The translations under genes and the position numbers were made by a program. From the NCBI GenBank assembly GCA_018823285.1, contig JAHJIQ010000016.1:43300-107299 (forward strand): a stretch of DNA of 64,000 nucleotides. Reading direction: 5' to 3'. Source of the stretch: Pseudomonadota bacterium. GTDB lineage: Bacteria; Desulfobacterota; Desulfobulbia; Desulfobulbales; JAGXFP01. This document shows, piece by piece, positions 56,434 to 64,000 of this stretch. The notes under the pieces are model-generated. The model was not told the origin of the DNA. It made no database searches and saw only the letters and a list, made by a program, of their open reading frames with translations. The number at the start of each line of letters is the position of its first letter. The stretch's first letter is position 1.

Positions 56434-57588
56434 ATGATGAAAATTAAAGTTCCTGAGAATATCGAAACCCTTGTCCCGTATCCACCTGGAAAACCCATTG
56501 AGGAACTTGAACGGGAATACGGGGTCAGCGGGTCGATAAAGCTGGCATCGAACGAAAACGCACTCGGTCCGTCACCAAAGGCAGTTGCCGCGATTTCTGC
56601 AGCACTCGGCAAACTGCATCGCTATCCCGATGGCAGCAATTATTATCTTGCCGCCGGGCTGGCCGAGAAGCTTGGTGTTCTTCCCGAACAGATCGTTTTC
56701 GGCAACGGTTCCAATGAAGTGATCGAACTTCTGGTGGCAACCTTCATGGAGCCGGGAAATGAGGTGATCACGAGCCTGCCGACTTTTCTTGTCTATCAGA
56801 AAATGGTTCAGGCCCGGGGCGGGGTCAACAGGGTGGTGCCTCTTAAGAGTGTTGGAGAGGTCGAAAAGTCCGCGCCCGGAACAGGCTGGTCCCTTGGAGT
56901 GGCACATGACCTGGAGCGAATTGCCGACGAAATCAATGAACGGACCCGGCTCATTTTTCTCGACAACCCGAACAACCCGACCGGAGTCGCCTTTTCCGCG
57001 GCAGAGTTCGAGGCATTTCTTTCGCGGGTACCCGAGGGGGTGGTCGTGGCGCTTGACGAGGCGTATGTGGATTTTGTCGACGCAGAAAAAAAAATCGATG
57101 TTCGCAAATATCTCAATGGCACGAAAGCGGTAGTCGGGTTGAGGACTTTTTCCAAGGCTTACGGGCTTGCCGGGCTCAGGATAGGTTTCGGTCTGATGAA
57201 TAGTGAGATAGCCGGGTATCTGCACAGGGTGAGACAGCCATTCAATGTGAACCTTCCGGCCCAGATTGGCGCCCTGGCGGCCCTGGATGATGACGAGCAT
57301 TACCGCAACACCATGACCATGACCGGGGATGGAATCGCCTGGTTGACCAGGGAGATTTCGGCACTCGGTTGCCGGGTCTTTGAAACCAATACCAATTTCT
57401 TTCTGGTGGATGTGGGGTGCGACGGCCGGAAGCTCTATGATGCCATGCTTCGTCGGGGAGTCATCATCCGCCCTATGGCTGCCTACGGCTATCCCGATTT
57501 TATCCGGATTACGGTGGGCTTAGCGGCGGAAAACCAGCGTCTGGTTCGTTCTCTTGCTGCAGTTCTGGCTGAACTTAAAGGGGTCTGA
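56434..57588 (+). CDS. hisC: Histidinol-phosphate aminotransferase
   Basis: HisC makes histidinol phosphate from imidazole acetol phosphate. The 384-residue PLP enzyme opens with VPYPPGKPIEELEREYG, then KLASNENALGPSP near 36-48, LDNPNNPTG near 176-184, DEAYVDF near 209-215 and the Schiff-base lysine in TFSKAYGLAGLR near 237-248. Other histidine genes are not close. HisC homologues of this type can also act on aromatic amino acids. It is followed at once by cmk. Confidence 0.92.
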   Translation: MMKIKVPENIETLVPYPPGKPIEELEREYGVSGSIKLASNENALGPSPKAVAAISAALGKLHRYPDGSNYYLAAGLAEKLGVLPEQIVFGNGSNEVIELLVATFMEPGNEVITSLPTFLVYQKMVQARGGVNRVVPLKSVGEVEKSAPGTGWSLGVAHDLERIADEINERTRLIFLDNPNNPTGVAFSAAEFEAFLSRVPEGVVVALDEAYVDFVDAEKKIDVRKYLNGTKAVVGLRTFSKAYGLAGLRIGFGLMNSEIAGYLHRVRQPFNVNLPAQIGALAALDDDEHYRNTMTMTGDGIAWLTREISALGCRVFETNTNFFLVDVGCDGRKLYDAMLRRGVIIRPMAAYGYPDFIRITVGLAAENQRLVRSLAAVLAELKGV

Positions 57589-57592
57589 GGCT

Positions 57593-58267
57593 GTGGCTGG
57601 AAGCCGGATTGTAACCATCGACGGCCCTTCCGGGGCCGGGAAAAGTACGATCAGCAGTCTGCTTGCCGCAAAACTGGGATTTGCCTATCTTGACACCGGA
57701 GCCATGTACCGGGCTGTCGGTTTGAAAGTCCACAACAGTGGGATAGACCCGGAAGATGAGGGAGCGCTCGAGTCACTCCTTGATGAGCTGGATCTGAAAC
57801 TTCAGGCAGTTGCCGGCGGCACGAGTGTCCTGCTCGATCAAGAGGATGTTTCAGGAATGATCAGGACGCCGGAAATGTCGATGATCGCATCAAGAATTTC
57901 AGCACTCCGGCCCGTTCGGGAAAAACTCACCGCCCTGCAGCGCGAGATCGGCGGGAAAGGTGAGGTTGTTACTGAAGGGCGGGACATGGGAACAGTGGTT
58001 TTCCCCGATGCGCGCTGGAAATTCTTTCTCGATGCCTCGCCTCAGGAAAGAGCTCGGAGGAGGGTCCTCCAGCTGCAGGAAAAGGGCCAGGTATTTGATG
58101 AAGGGCAAATTCTTGAGCAGATTGTGCAGAGGGATGAGGCCGATAGCGCCCGGTCGCTTTCTCCGTTAAAACCTGCCGAAGATGCAGTGATTGTTGATTC
58201 TTCCAAAATGACTATTGATGAAGTCATCCATTTCATGGTGAAATGTATACAAGCTGCTGATCGCTGA
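57593..58267 (+). CDS. cmk: Cytidylate kinase
   Basis: Cmk phosphorylates CMP and dCMP. The best start is GTG at 57593, eight bases after AAAGGGG and four after the hisC stop, giving 224 residues, the usual length. A TTG at 57554 would overlap hisC. The P-loop is DGPSGAGKST at 9-18, then YLDTGAMYRAVG near 33-44, and REIGGKGEVVTEGRDMGTVVFPDA near 119-142. RDEADSARSLSPLKPAEDAVIVDSS is the lid and base-recognition part. Confidence 0.95.
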   Translation: MAGSRIVTIDGPSGAGKSTISSLLAAKLGFAYLDTGAMYRAVGLKVHNSGIDPEDEGALESLLDELDLKLQAVAGGTSVLLDQEDVSGMIRTPEMSMIASRISALRPVREKLTALQREIGGKGEVVTEGRDMGTVVFPDARWKFFLDASPQERARRRVLQLQEKGQVFDEGQILEQIVQRDEADSARSLSPLKPAEDAVIVDSSKMTIDEVIHFMVKCIQAADR

Positions 58268-58337
58268 GCCCGAAAGCTGCCGGGTATGATATGCTGCGAA
58301 GAGAGTGAATACATTAACCTGGAATGTGGAGGCAGTT

Positions 58338-58682
58338 ATGGATGATGATACCCGGCGTTTAAAAAGGCGGCACCTGATCTTTTATCTTGATGTCTACGAT
58401 GAGAGTGGCGAGATCCTTGGCCATCTGGTGGACATTACGACCAAAGGGATCAAGCTGGTAAGCAAGGACCCGATCAAGACCGGCAAGGAGTACAAGTTGA
58501 AGATGCAGTTGCCGGAAGAATATTTTACCGACCAAGACCTGCATTTCACCGGGCGGAGCCTATGGGCCGATAAGGACATCAACCCTGATTTTTTCGCTAC
58601 CGGGTTTGAAATCTCCGGACTCGATAATGCTGCCCGGGTCATCATCAGCAAACTTATTAACGAGCTGGGGTTCAACGACTAA
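58338..58682 (+). CDS. PilZ domain protein
   Basis: The ATG at 58338 has a GGAGG site and gives 114 residues. The N-terminal RRLKRRHLIFYLDVYD provides the arginines of the PilZ RxxxR motif, and DITTKGIKL near 33-41 stands for the (D/N)xSxxG motif with Thr in place of Ser. The rest is the beta barrel (YKLKMQLPEE, FTGRSLWADKD). PilZ domains bind cyclic di-GMP; the altered second motif makes binding likely but not certain. It has no partner domain, so it should act on another protein. Confidence 0.8.
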   Translation: MDDDTRRLKRRHLIFYLDVYDESGEILGHLVDITTKGIKLVSKDPIKTGKEYKLKMQLPEEYFTDQDLHFTGRSLWADKDINPDFFATGFEISGLDNAARVIISKLINELGFND

Positions 58683-58724
58683 CCCCCCCAGTATGGATGT
58701 GAAATAAAAGAGGGACCGGTTTTT

Positions 58725-59657
58725 ATGCAAGCGCTTATCTGTGGGTCATTTGCTTTTGACAATATCATGGTTTTCCATGACCGTTTCAAAAACCATATTC
58801 TGCCCGACAAGGTACATATTTTAAATGTCAGCTTTCTGGTGCCGGAGATGCGGCGGGAATTCGGCGGATGTGCCGGGAATATTGCCTTCAACCTGAACCT
58901 TCTTGGTGGGAACGCCCTGCCCATGGGGACGGTCGGGGAGGATTTCGGGCCTTATGCAGCATGGATGGACAAGTGCGGGGTCAGGCGGGATCATGTCACG
59001 CAGATTGCCAACACCTTTACCGCCCAGGCCTTTGTCACTACGGATATGGATGACAACCAGATCACCGCGTTTCATCCCGGTGCGATGAATTTCGCGCATG
59101 AGAACAAGGTCTCCCAGGCCCTGGATGTCTCACTCGGGATTGTCTCTCCGGATGGCAAGGATGGCATGATCCGGCACGCCGAAGAGTTTGCTGAAGCAGG
59201 GATTCCCTTTATTTTTGATCCCGGTCAGGGGTTGCCGATGTTTGACGGGGATGATCTCCTGCGTTTTATGGATCAGGCAACCTGGCTGACTGTGAACGAT
59301 TATGAGTGGCAGCTGGTCCAGGATCGTACCGGGCTCAATGAAAGCGGGATTGCCGAGCGGGTGAAGGCTCTCATTATCACCAGGGGCGGAAAAGGGTCAA
59401 TGATCCGGGTTGGCAGCAAGCAGTTTTCAATTCCGACGGCCAGGGTGTCACAGATGGAAGATCCTACCGGCTGCGGCGATGCTTATCGGGCCGGTCTTCT
59501 TTATGGGTTGATGAACGATCTGGACTGGGAAACGACCGGTCGGCTGGCCTCTTTGATGGGCGCCATCAAGATCGAGCAGCATGGGACCCAGAATCATGGT
59601 GTCGCCGCCGAGCGCATCTTTGAGCGATTTAAAAACGAGTTTGGATATGCCATCTGA
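58725..59657 (+). CDS. PfkB family carbohydrate kinase (adenosine kinase-like)
   Basis: A 310-residue ribokinase-fold enzyme. ICGSFAFDNIM at the start, FGGCAGNIAFNLNLLGG near 46-62 (first PfkB signature), LIITRGGKGSMI near 224-235 and DPTGCGDAYRAGLLYG near 248-263 with the catalytic Asp and anion hole. The pattern GGCAGNIAFNL is common in adenosine-kinase-like members of anaerobes. The sugar or nucleoside substrate is not fixed by the sequence. Confidence 0.9.
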   Translation: MQALICGSFAFDNIMVFHDRFKNHILPDKVHILNVSFLVPEMRREFGGCAGNIAFNLNLLGGNALPMGTVGEDFGPYAAWMDKCGVRRDHVTQIANTFTAQAFVTTDMDDNQITAFHPGAMNFAHENKVSQALDVSLGIVSPDGKDGMIRHAEEFAEAGIPFIFDPGQGLPMFDGDDLLRFMDQATWLTVNDYEWQLVQDRTGLNESGIAERVKALIITRGGKGSMIRVGSKQFSIPTARVSQMEDPTGCGDAYRAGLLYGLMNDLDWETTGRLASLMGAIKIEQHGTQNHGVAAERIFERFKNEFGYAI

Positions 59658-59699
59658 GAGACCCGATCACTAAATATTGAACACCTTTGCCGGAACATA

Positions 59700-60704
59700 T
59701 TGTATACATTTATAAACTCCCTCCTGAAGGCTGAGGCCTACCAACACGATACCGGCGATATCAAGCTGGTACAGACCCACATTTCATACGTGCTGCTCGC
59801 CGGTGAGTATGTCTACAAGATTAAAAAACCGGTTGATTTTGGATTCCTTGATTTCAGCACTCTTGCCAAACGAAAGCATTACTGTACCGAAGAAGTGGTT
59901 TTGAACCGCCGACTGTGCCCGGATATCTATCTCGAAGTGGTGGAGATCAAAGAGCTGGCAGGGTGTTATTTCATGGGCGGCGATAAGGGAGTGCCGGTTG
60001 AATATGCCGTAAAAATGGTGCGGATGCCCGATGAGAGGATGATGGAGCGGGTTATTGGTGCCGGTCTTTTTACTGCGGAACTGGTCGATGCCCTTGTTGA
60101 GACCCTGATCCCCTTCTATCAACATGCCGCCCGGGGGACTGAGATTGATGGATTTGGCAGTGTCGATGTGGTGCAGGCAAATATTCTGGAAAATTTTACT
60201 CAATCTGAGCCCTTTGTCGGCTGTCCTTCCCTCAGCGAGGAGGAGTATGGAAAGATTCGCTTGTATGCCCTTGATTTTCTGACCAGAAAAAATGTTTTTG
60301 CCACACGAATCAGGGAGGGATGGATCAGGGATTGCCACGGGGATCTCTACTCTGCCAACATCTGTCTGGCCGATAAAATATATATATTTGACTGTATTGA
60401 ATTCAGCCGGCGGCTTCGCTGCTGTGATGTGGCAAGTGACATTGCCTTTCTGGCCATGGATCTTGATTACCATGGTCTGGATGAATTATCTGAAAGGTTT
60501 GTGATGAAGTTCGCTGAAAAAGCGGCGGATCCGGGGTTGTGGGCAGTGTTGAATTTTTATAAATGTTACCGGGCCTGTGTGCGGGGAAAGATCGGTTTAT
60601 TGACAGCTCATGATCCGGATGTGAACGAGGAGACAAGGCGCGGTGGACTTGTACAGGCAGCCCGATATTTTGAACTGGCAATGAGCTATGCAGAGACCCC
60701 CTGA
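59700..60704 (+). CDS. Aminoglycoside phosphotransferase-like kinase (COG2187 type)
   Basis: A 334-residue protein kinase-like phosphotransferase. The start appears to be TTG at 59700, because the conserved N-terminal part (LLKAEAYQHDTGDIKLVQTHISYV) needs it and no ATG precedes it. Visible are VYKIKKPVDFGFLDFSTL near 38-55 (ATP lysine), RDCHGDLYSANI near 214-225 (catalytic loop) and FDCIEFSRRLRCCDVASDIAF near 231-251 (metal Asp region). In many bacteria this domain is fused to a P-loop kinase; here that partner is the next gene, overlapping by 17 bases. The substrate is unknown. Confidence 0.88.
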   Translation: MYTFINSLLKAEAYQHDTGDIKLVQTHISYVLLAGEYVYKIKKPVDFGFLDFSTLAKRKHYCTEEVVLNRRLCPDIYLEVVEIKELAGCYFMGGDKGVPVEYAVKMVRMPDERMMERVIGAGLFTAELVDALVETLIPFYQHAARGTEIDGFGSVDVVQANILENFTQSEPFVGCPSLSEEEYGKIRLYALDFLTRKNVFATRIREGWIRDCHGDLYSANICLADKIYIFDCIEFSRRLRCCDVASDIAFLAMDLDYHGLDELSERFVMKFAEKAADPGLWAVLNFYKCYRACVRGKIGLLTAHDPDVNEETRRGGLVQAARYFELAMSYAETP

Positions 60705-61287
60705 TATATGGGTGTTTTTCGGGATGATTGCGACAGGGAAAAGCACTCTCGCCGAAGCCTGGGCGAAAAGACACCACCTTGCCCATTATAATTCCGACCG
60801 GCTCAGAAAAGAGCTGGCCGGACTTCCTCCCACGACGAGAGAAGTGGAGGCACCGGGACAGGGTATTTACTCGCGCGATTTTACCCTGAGGACCTATAAC
60901 GAATTGCTGGATCGGGCAAGAAATGAGATTGCTGCCGGGAACAGTGTGATTCTTGATGCGTCTTATCAACAGAAAAGTGAGCGTGATCGGGTCAGGATGC
61001 TGGCCGCAGATCATGGCACAAGGATATGTTTTGTTTACTGCATTTGTCCGGAAGATGTGGTAAAGGAGCGTCTTGTAAAAAGAAGCAGGGATCAGGAGGC
61101 GGTCTCGGATGGAAGATGGGAAATCTATCAGGCCCAGAAAGAACGATTTGCAACACCTGATGAACTCCCTGATGATATTCTGATCAAAATTTATACTGAC
61201 CAGCCGATAGATGCCCTGCTGGATCATCTTGAAGCAATGTCGGTCGGTCTCGGTAAAGCTCCGGGGCGGATGGACAGTGCCGGTTAA
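60688..61287 (+). CDS. P-loop kinase (AAA_33 / zeta-like, COG0645 type)
   Basis: A 199-residue P-loop protein with Walker A FFGMIATGKSTLA at 9-21, HYNSDRLRKELAG near 33-45, VILDASYQQKSERDRVR near 85-101 and the arginine-rich lid RLVKRSRDQEAVSDGRWE. It overlaps the phosphotransferase gene before it. In other genomes the two domains are often one polypeptide, so a joint action on the same unknown small molecule is likely. Confidence 0.88.
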   Translation: MQRPPDIWVFFGMIATGKSTLAEAWAKRHHLAHYNSDRLRKELAGLPPTTREVEAPGQGIYSRDFTLRTYNELLDRARNEIAAGNSVILDASYQQKSERDRVRMLAADHGTRICFVYCICPEDVVKERLVKRSRDQEAVSDGRWEIYQAQKERFATPDELPDDILIKIYTDQPIDALLDHLEAMSVGLGKAPGRMDSAG

Positions 61288-61362
61288 TTTCGTGTACTTG
61301 ATGCCGGTCGGCATAGCTGTTTATGCCTTTTTCCGAGCAGGCAAGGTTGAGGGGAAAGAAGC

Positions 61363-61794
61363 ATGTATAATCGTATGTTTGTTCTCAGGTTTCCAAAAGA
61401 AACCATCGATCAGCCTCTGATCTGTAAGCTGGTCAAGCAGTTTGGCGTGGATTTCAATATCCTCAAGGCCGATATCAACCTGCAGCAGGAGGGGGTGATG
61501 GTCCTTGAACTGATGGGGCATAAAGCAAAAGTCGATGAAGGGATCGGGTACCTGAAAAACAGTGGCGTTGCAGTTGAACGGGTCGCTGCGGGGATCCGGC
61601 GTGATGACGACAAATGCTTCCAGTGCGGAGCATGCACCGGAATATGTCCCACCGGGGCACTGTACATCAGCAGACCGGACATGGGGGTGTTGTTTGATCC
61701 CAATAAGTGCAGCGGCTGCGGACTTTGTGTCAATGTCTGCCCGGTTCGGGCAATGTGTGTTTCCCTGGAGCATTCTATTGCCCTGCAGGGATAA
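61363..61794 (+). CDS. NIL domain ferredoxin (two 4Fe-4S clusters)
   Basis: A 143-residue protein. Residues 1-77 form a NIL domain, a small fold first seen in methionine transporter ATPases and common fused to ferredoxins in anaerobes. Residues 84-135 carry two clusters: CFQCGACTGICP and CSGCGLCVNVCP, each with the spacing of 4Fe-4S ferredoxins. In sulfate reducers and acetogens such proteins are linked to homocysteine and sulfur handling or act as electron carriers. It is convergent with the ferredoxin-ASKHA gene, with only four bases between the stops. Confidence 0.92.
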   Translation: MYNRMFVLRFPKETIDQPLICKLVKQFGVDFNILKADINLQQEGVMVLELMGHKAKVDEGIGYLKNSGVAVERVAAGIRRDDDKCFQCGACTGICPTGALYISRPDMGVLFDPNKCSGCGLCVNVCPVRAMCVSLEHSIALQG

Positions 61795-61798
61795 TCTG

Positions 61799-63757
61799 TT
61801 ATGGGTTGGATTTTTTCTCGAGTTTGACTGCCGTTGCCGGGAAAAGTGCCAGGTCGGTATGCGGCATGAAAAGTGAGGCCATGTACTGATTGTGAAAACT
61901 GTTTACTTCTGAAAGTTCAAAACTGGTCATTCTGTTGACCACCTCAACCACATCCCGGCGGATATGGTTGCTGAGCTCACTCATTCTCCCCCCCATCAGG
62001 GAGCCGTTGCCGACGTACAAGACTTTTCCGGGGTCCACTTCAGGCAGAAGGCCGATGGTCATGGAGGCGTCAAGGTCGATAAAACTGCCGAAGGCTCCGG
62101 CCAGGATGATCTGCTCGAGATCAATGATCTGCAACCCCACTTCCTCCACCAGAGTTTTGACCCCGGCGTAGATCGCTGCTTTGGCACGAATGAGGTTTTC
62201 GATATCGACCTCATTGATGGTGATATCGTGCCCGCAGGTGTTTTCATCCTGCCATGACAGAACATATTCATATCCGCTCCTTCCCTCTCTGATTCGTGGG
62301 GATTGATGCCGACGGGAAAATTTGCCCTGCCGGTCGATCACCCCGGCCAGTAACAGGCTGGCAACGATGATCAAGAGCCCTGAACCGCAGATGCCGATCG
62401 GTGGCTTGTTGCCGATGGTGATGTTCATCGGTTCCAGGGTTTCCTGATCAATACTGAAGTCCTTGATGGCGCCCTCGGCAGCCCGCATTCCGTGGGTGAT
62501 GCCACCGCCTTCAAAGGCCGGACCCGCAGAACAGGCGGCGCAAACCAGCCACTCCCGGTTGCCGATGACGATTTCGGCGTTGGTGCCGATATCGATGTAC
62601 AGGGTCAGTTTGTCGGTCCGGTAAAGCCCGGAGCCCATCACTCCGGCCACAATGTCTCCGCCGACATAGCTGGAAATAGCCGGGAAAAACAAGGCTACAC
62701 AATGCTGGGGGAGATCTATGCCGATGTCTCCGGCCCGCATCGGCGGGAAAAACGTGGAGACCGGAACATAGGGTGCTCGACGGATGGAGTGGGGTTCTAT
62801 CCCCAGGAAGAGATGGGTCATGGTGGTGTTTCCGGCGAGGGTCACGGAGGTGATTTCATCCCGGTCCACGGTAGCCTTGGTCAGCAGGTTCCTGATAATT
62901 TCGTTCACGGTCTCGACCGCCCGGGCGGAAATCTCCTGTAAGCCCTGTTCGTTCTCGGCATAGATGATCCGGGTGATCACGTCCTCGCCGAAACTGATCT
63001 GGCTGTTGTATGCCCCTTCCCCGGCAAGAATCTTGCCGCTGGTGAGGTCAATCAACTGACCGTAGATGGTTGTCGTGCCGATATCAAAGACGAGGCCGAA
63101 GCTGCGCCGGGTCCAGTTGCCGGACTGAATGTTGACCATGAAATTCTTGCCCCTGCCGGCCCTGACCGGGCGCGCCAGCGTAACGGTTACCCTGAAATCC
63201 TCTTCCCGGATCACTCTTCCCAGTTTTCGGAGCACCGATAAGCTGATGACCATGGCCCGTTCATCGTATTGGTTGCTGAGTCCCTGGATCACCCTCTTGG
63301 CGTCCGCCATGTTGTCGACAGCGGAAGGACGGGGCAGTTCGAGGAAAAGCTTTTCCACCGGTGGCTGGAAAATCCCTTCCCGCCGAAGTTCTTCGATGTC
63401 GAATTTATGAAGACTGGCCTTGTTGCGCTCGGATACCGCTGTGGTAAGGCCTCCGGCAAGACTGCCGGACTCTTTGGGGATTTCGATGGTGATATCGGAA
63501 GTCGGGATGGAAGTGCAGGCGTGACGGAGGCCGGTATCGTATTCGGTGCGAGTCAGCTTTTCACTGGTGCCTCCGGCTACCGTCCCCTGGACCAGCCTGA
63601 CCCGGCATTTTCCGCAGACTCCGCTGCCGCCGCAGGAGGCGTTGATATGAATACCTGCGCTTCTGGCCGCTTTCAGAATGGATTCGGTCCCCGCAGCGTC
63701 CACGGTAATGCCGGCGGGCAACAGGGTAATTTTCCAGGAGTGCGGGGCTAGAGTCAT
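61799..63757 (-). CDS. 2Fe-2S ferredoxin - ASKHA (DUF4445) protein, RACo-like
   Basis: From the ATG at 63757 the protein has 652 residues. The N-terminal 2Fe-2S ferredoxin domain has NASCGGSGVCGKCRV near 39-53 and RHACTS near 77-82. A linker domain follows. From about 220 to 600 there is an ASKHA ATPase of the DUF4445 kind: LVFDIGTTTIYGQLID, SVTLAGNTTMTHLFLG, YIDIGTNAEIVIG and ILAGAFGSFID. Family members such as RACo reduce the inactive cobalt of corrinoid methyl-transfer proteins using ATP. The start overlaps the stop of the flavoprotein gene upstream (ATGA), a possible electron source. Its corrinoid target is not in the window. Confidence 0.9.
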   Translation of the reverse strand: MTLAPHSWKITLLPAGITVDAAGTESILKAARSAGIHINASCGGSGVCGKCRVRLVQGTVAGGTSEKLTRTEYDTGLRHACTSIPTSDITIEIPKESGSLAGGLTTAVSERNKASLHKFDIEELRREGIFQPPVEKLFLELPRPSAVDNMADAKRVIQGLSNQYDERAMVISLSVLRKLGRVIREEDFRVTVTLARPVRAGRGKNFMVNIQSGNWTRRSFGLVFDIGTTTIYGQLIDLTSGKILAGEGAYNSQISFGEDVITRIIYAENEQGLQEISARAVETVNEIIRNLLTKATVDRDEITSVTLAGNTTMTHLFLGIEPHSIRRAPYVPVSTFFPPMRAGDIGIDLPQHCVALFFPAISSYVGGDIVAGVMGSGLYRTDKLTLYIDIGTNAEIVIGNREWLVCAACSAGPAFEGGGITHGMRAAEGAIKDFSIDQETLEPMNITIGNKPPIGICGSGLLIIVASLLLAGVIDRQGKFSRRHQSPRIREGRSGYEYVLSWQDENTCGHDITINEVDIENLIRAKAAIYAGVKTLVEEVGLQIIDLEQIILAGAFGSFIDLDASMTIGLLPEVDPGKVLYVGNGSLMGGRMSELSNHIRRDVVEVVNRMTSFELSEVNSFHNQYMASLFMPHTDLALFPATAVKLEKKSNP

Positions 63758-64000
63758 AGGGCGGATTCCGCCAGGTTCAACTCCTTGAGTCGGGCAAGAG
63801 AGTAGACCGGGCCGTCTTTGCAGACCAGTTGCGACCCCATATGGCAGTGACGGCAGATCCCGACCCCGCATTTCATATACCGCTCAAGAGTGGTGATAAT
63901 TCTGTCGTCCGGATAACCCATGCCGCTCAGTTCGGGGAGAACGGCGCGGATCATCAAGGGAGGGCCGCAGACCAGGGCATAACCACCGGCCTGATCGGGG
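63754..64000 (-). CDS. FAD/NAD(P)-binding oxidoreductase, PyrK/AsrB-like, 3' end only
   Basis: The last 81 or so codons of a gene that continues beyond the right edge. The visible part reads ALVCGPPLMIRAVLPEL, the NAD-binding end of ferredoxin reductase-type folds, then MKCGVGICRHCHMG, which with a further cysteine in QLVCKDGPVYS forms the C-x4-C-x2-C-x(n)-C 2Fe-2S site of PyrK, AsrB and hydrogenase gamma subunits. It would move electrons between NAD(P)H, FAD and iron-sulfur. The overlap with the ferredoxin-ASKHA gene suggests that it feeds that protein or a shared complex. Confidence 0.85.
   Translation of the reverse strand, partial: PDQAGGYALVCGPPLMIRAVLPELSGMGYPDDRIITTLERYMKCGVGICRHCHMGSQLVCKDGPVYSLARLKELNLAESAL

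Noticed and set aside
60403..61314. A 303-codon open frame on the minus strand opposite the phosphotransferase and P-loop kinase genes
   Set aside because: Antisense shadow; composition is unlike a folded protein and both plus-strand genes have intact motifs.

Overview
The window reads as chromosomal core DNA of an anaerobic Desulfobacterota bacterium, most likely of the Desulfobulbales type. I infer this from the gene content: lysine made through LL-diaminopimelate aminotransferase, a DUF3786 protein, a NIL-domain ferredoxin, a ferredoxin-ASKHA activator next to a PyrK/AsrB-like flavoprotein, and many REC, GGDEF, HD-GYP and TPR signalling proteins. I see no prophage, insertion-sequence transposase or CRISPR array.

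Region 1 (1-14.8 kb, minus strand). The 5' part of a tRNA-Leu with its own promoter lies at the left edge. Then comes one long gene train, transcribed right to left: a 34-codon leader-like ORF, argB, argD, argF, argG, argH, a fibronectin-type lipoprotein, lysA, dapF, dapA, dapB, dapL, folK, a small metal-binding membrane protein, a transaldolase-like aldolase and a lytic transglycosylase. It carries most of arginine synthesis after N-acetylglutamate and the whole DapL route from aspartate semialdehyde to lysine.

Region 2 (14.9-19.7 kb). A REP-like repeat precedes lptA-lptB-rpoN (LPS transport and sigma-54), and a second repeat family follows rpoN. A histidine phosphatase and a DUF3786 protein come next.

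Region 3 (19.7-30.3 kb). A minus-strand signalling block holds a REC-histidine kinase with a lone receiver, a GAF-histidine kinase with a REC-TPR protein, and two unrecognised membrane proteins. A decayed gene remnant, an MFS transporter and an MscS channel follow.

Region 4 (30.3-40.5 kb). Housekeeping genes: guaB-guaA, ppx/gppA, a YrdC/Sua5 protein, an IHF/HU subunit, sppA and rpsA. Then come the second copies of both repeat families, a REC-GGDEF protein, a Nudix hydrolase and a HAD nucleotidase.

Region 5 (40.6-50 kb). A nitronate-monooxygenase-like flavoprotein lies behind a leader with two terminator-like hairpins, followed by pcnB-bioB-bioF, mutM, and a zinc-ribbon/GYF_2/RDD membrane protein. 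Next is the most unusual gene of the window: a 792-residue fusion of a radical SAM domain to an ArsM-type arsenite methyltransferase with a cysteine-pair tail.

Region 6 (50-64 kb). 5-formyl-THF cyclo-ligase, a haem-motif diguanylate cyclase, a histone-deacetylase-like hydrolase, a REC-HD-GYP protein, gatC-gatA, hisC-cmk, a PilZ protein, a PfkB kinase, a phosphotransferase and a P-loop kinase encoded separately, a NIL ferredoxin, a ferredoxin-ASKHA protein, and the 3' end of a flavoprotein that runs off the right edge.

All functional names come from motif recognition by eye; no database search was run.
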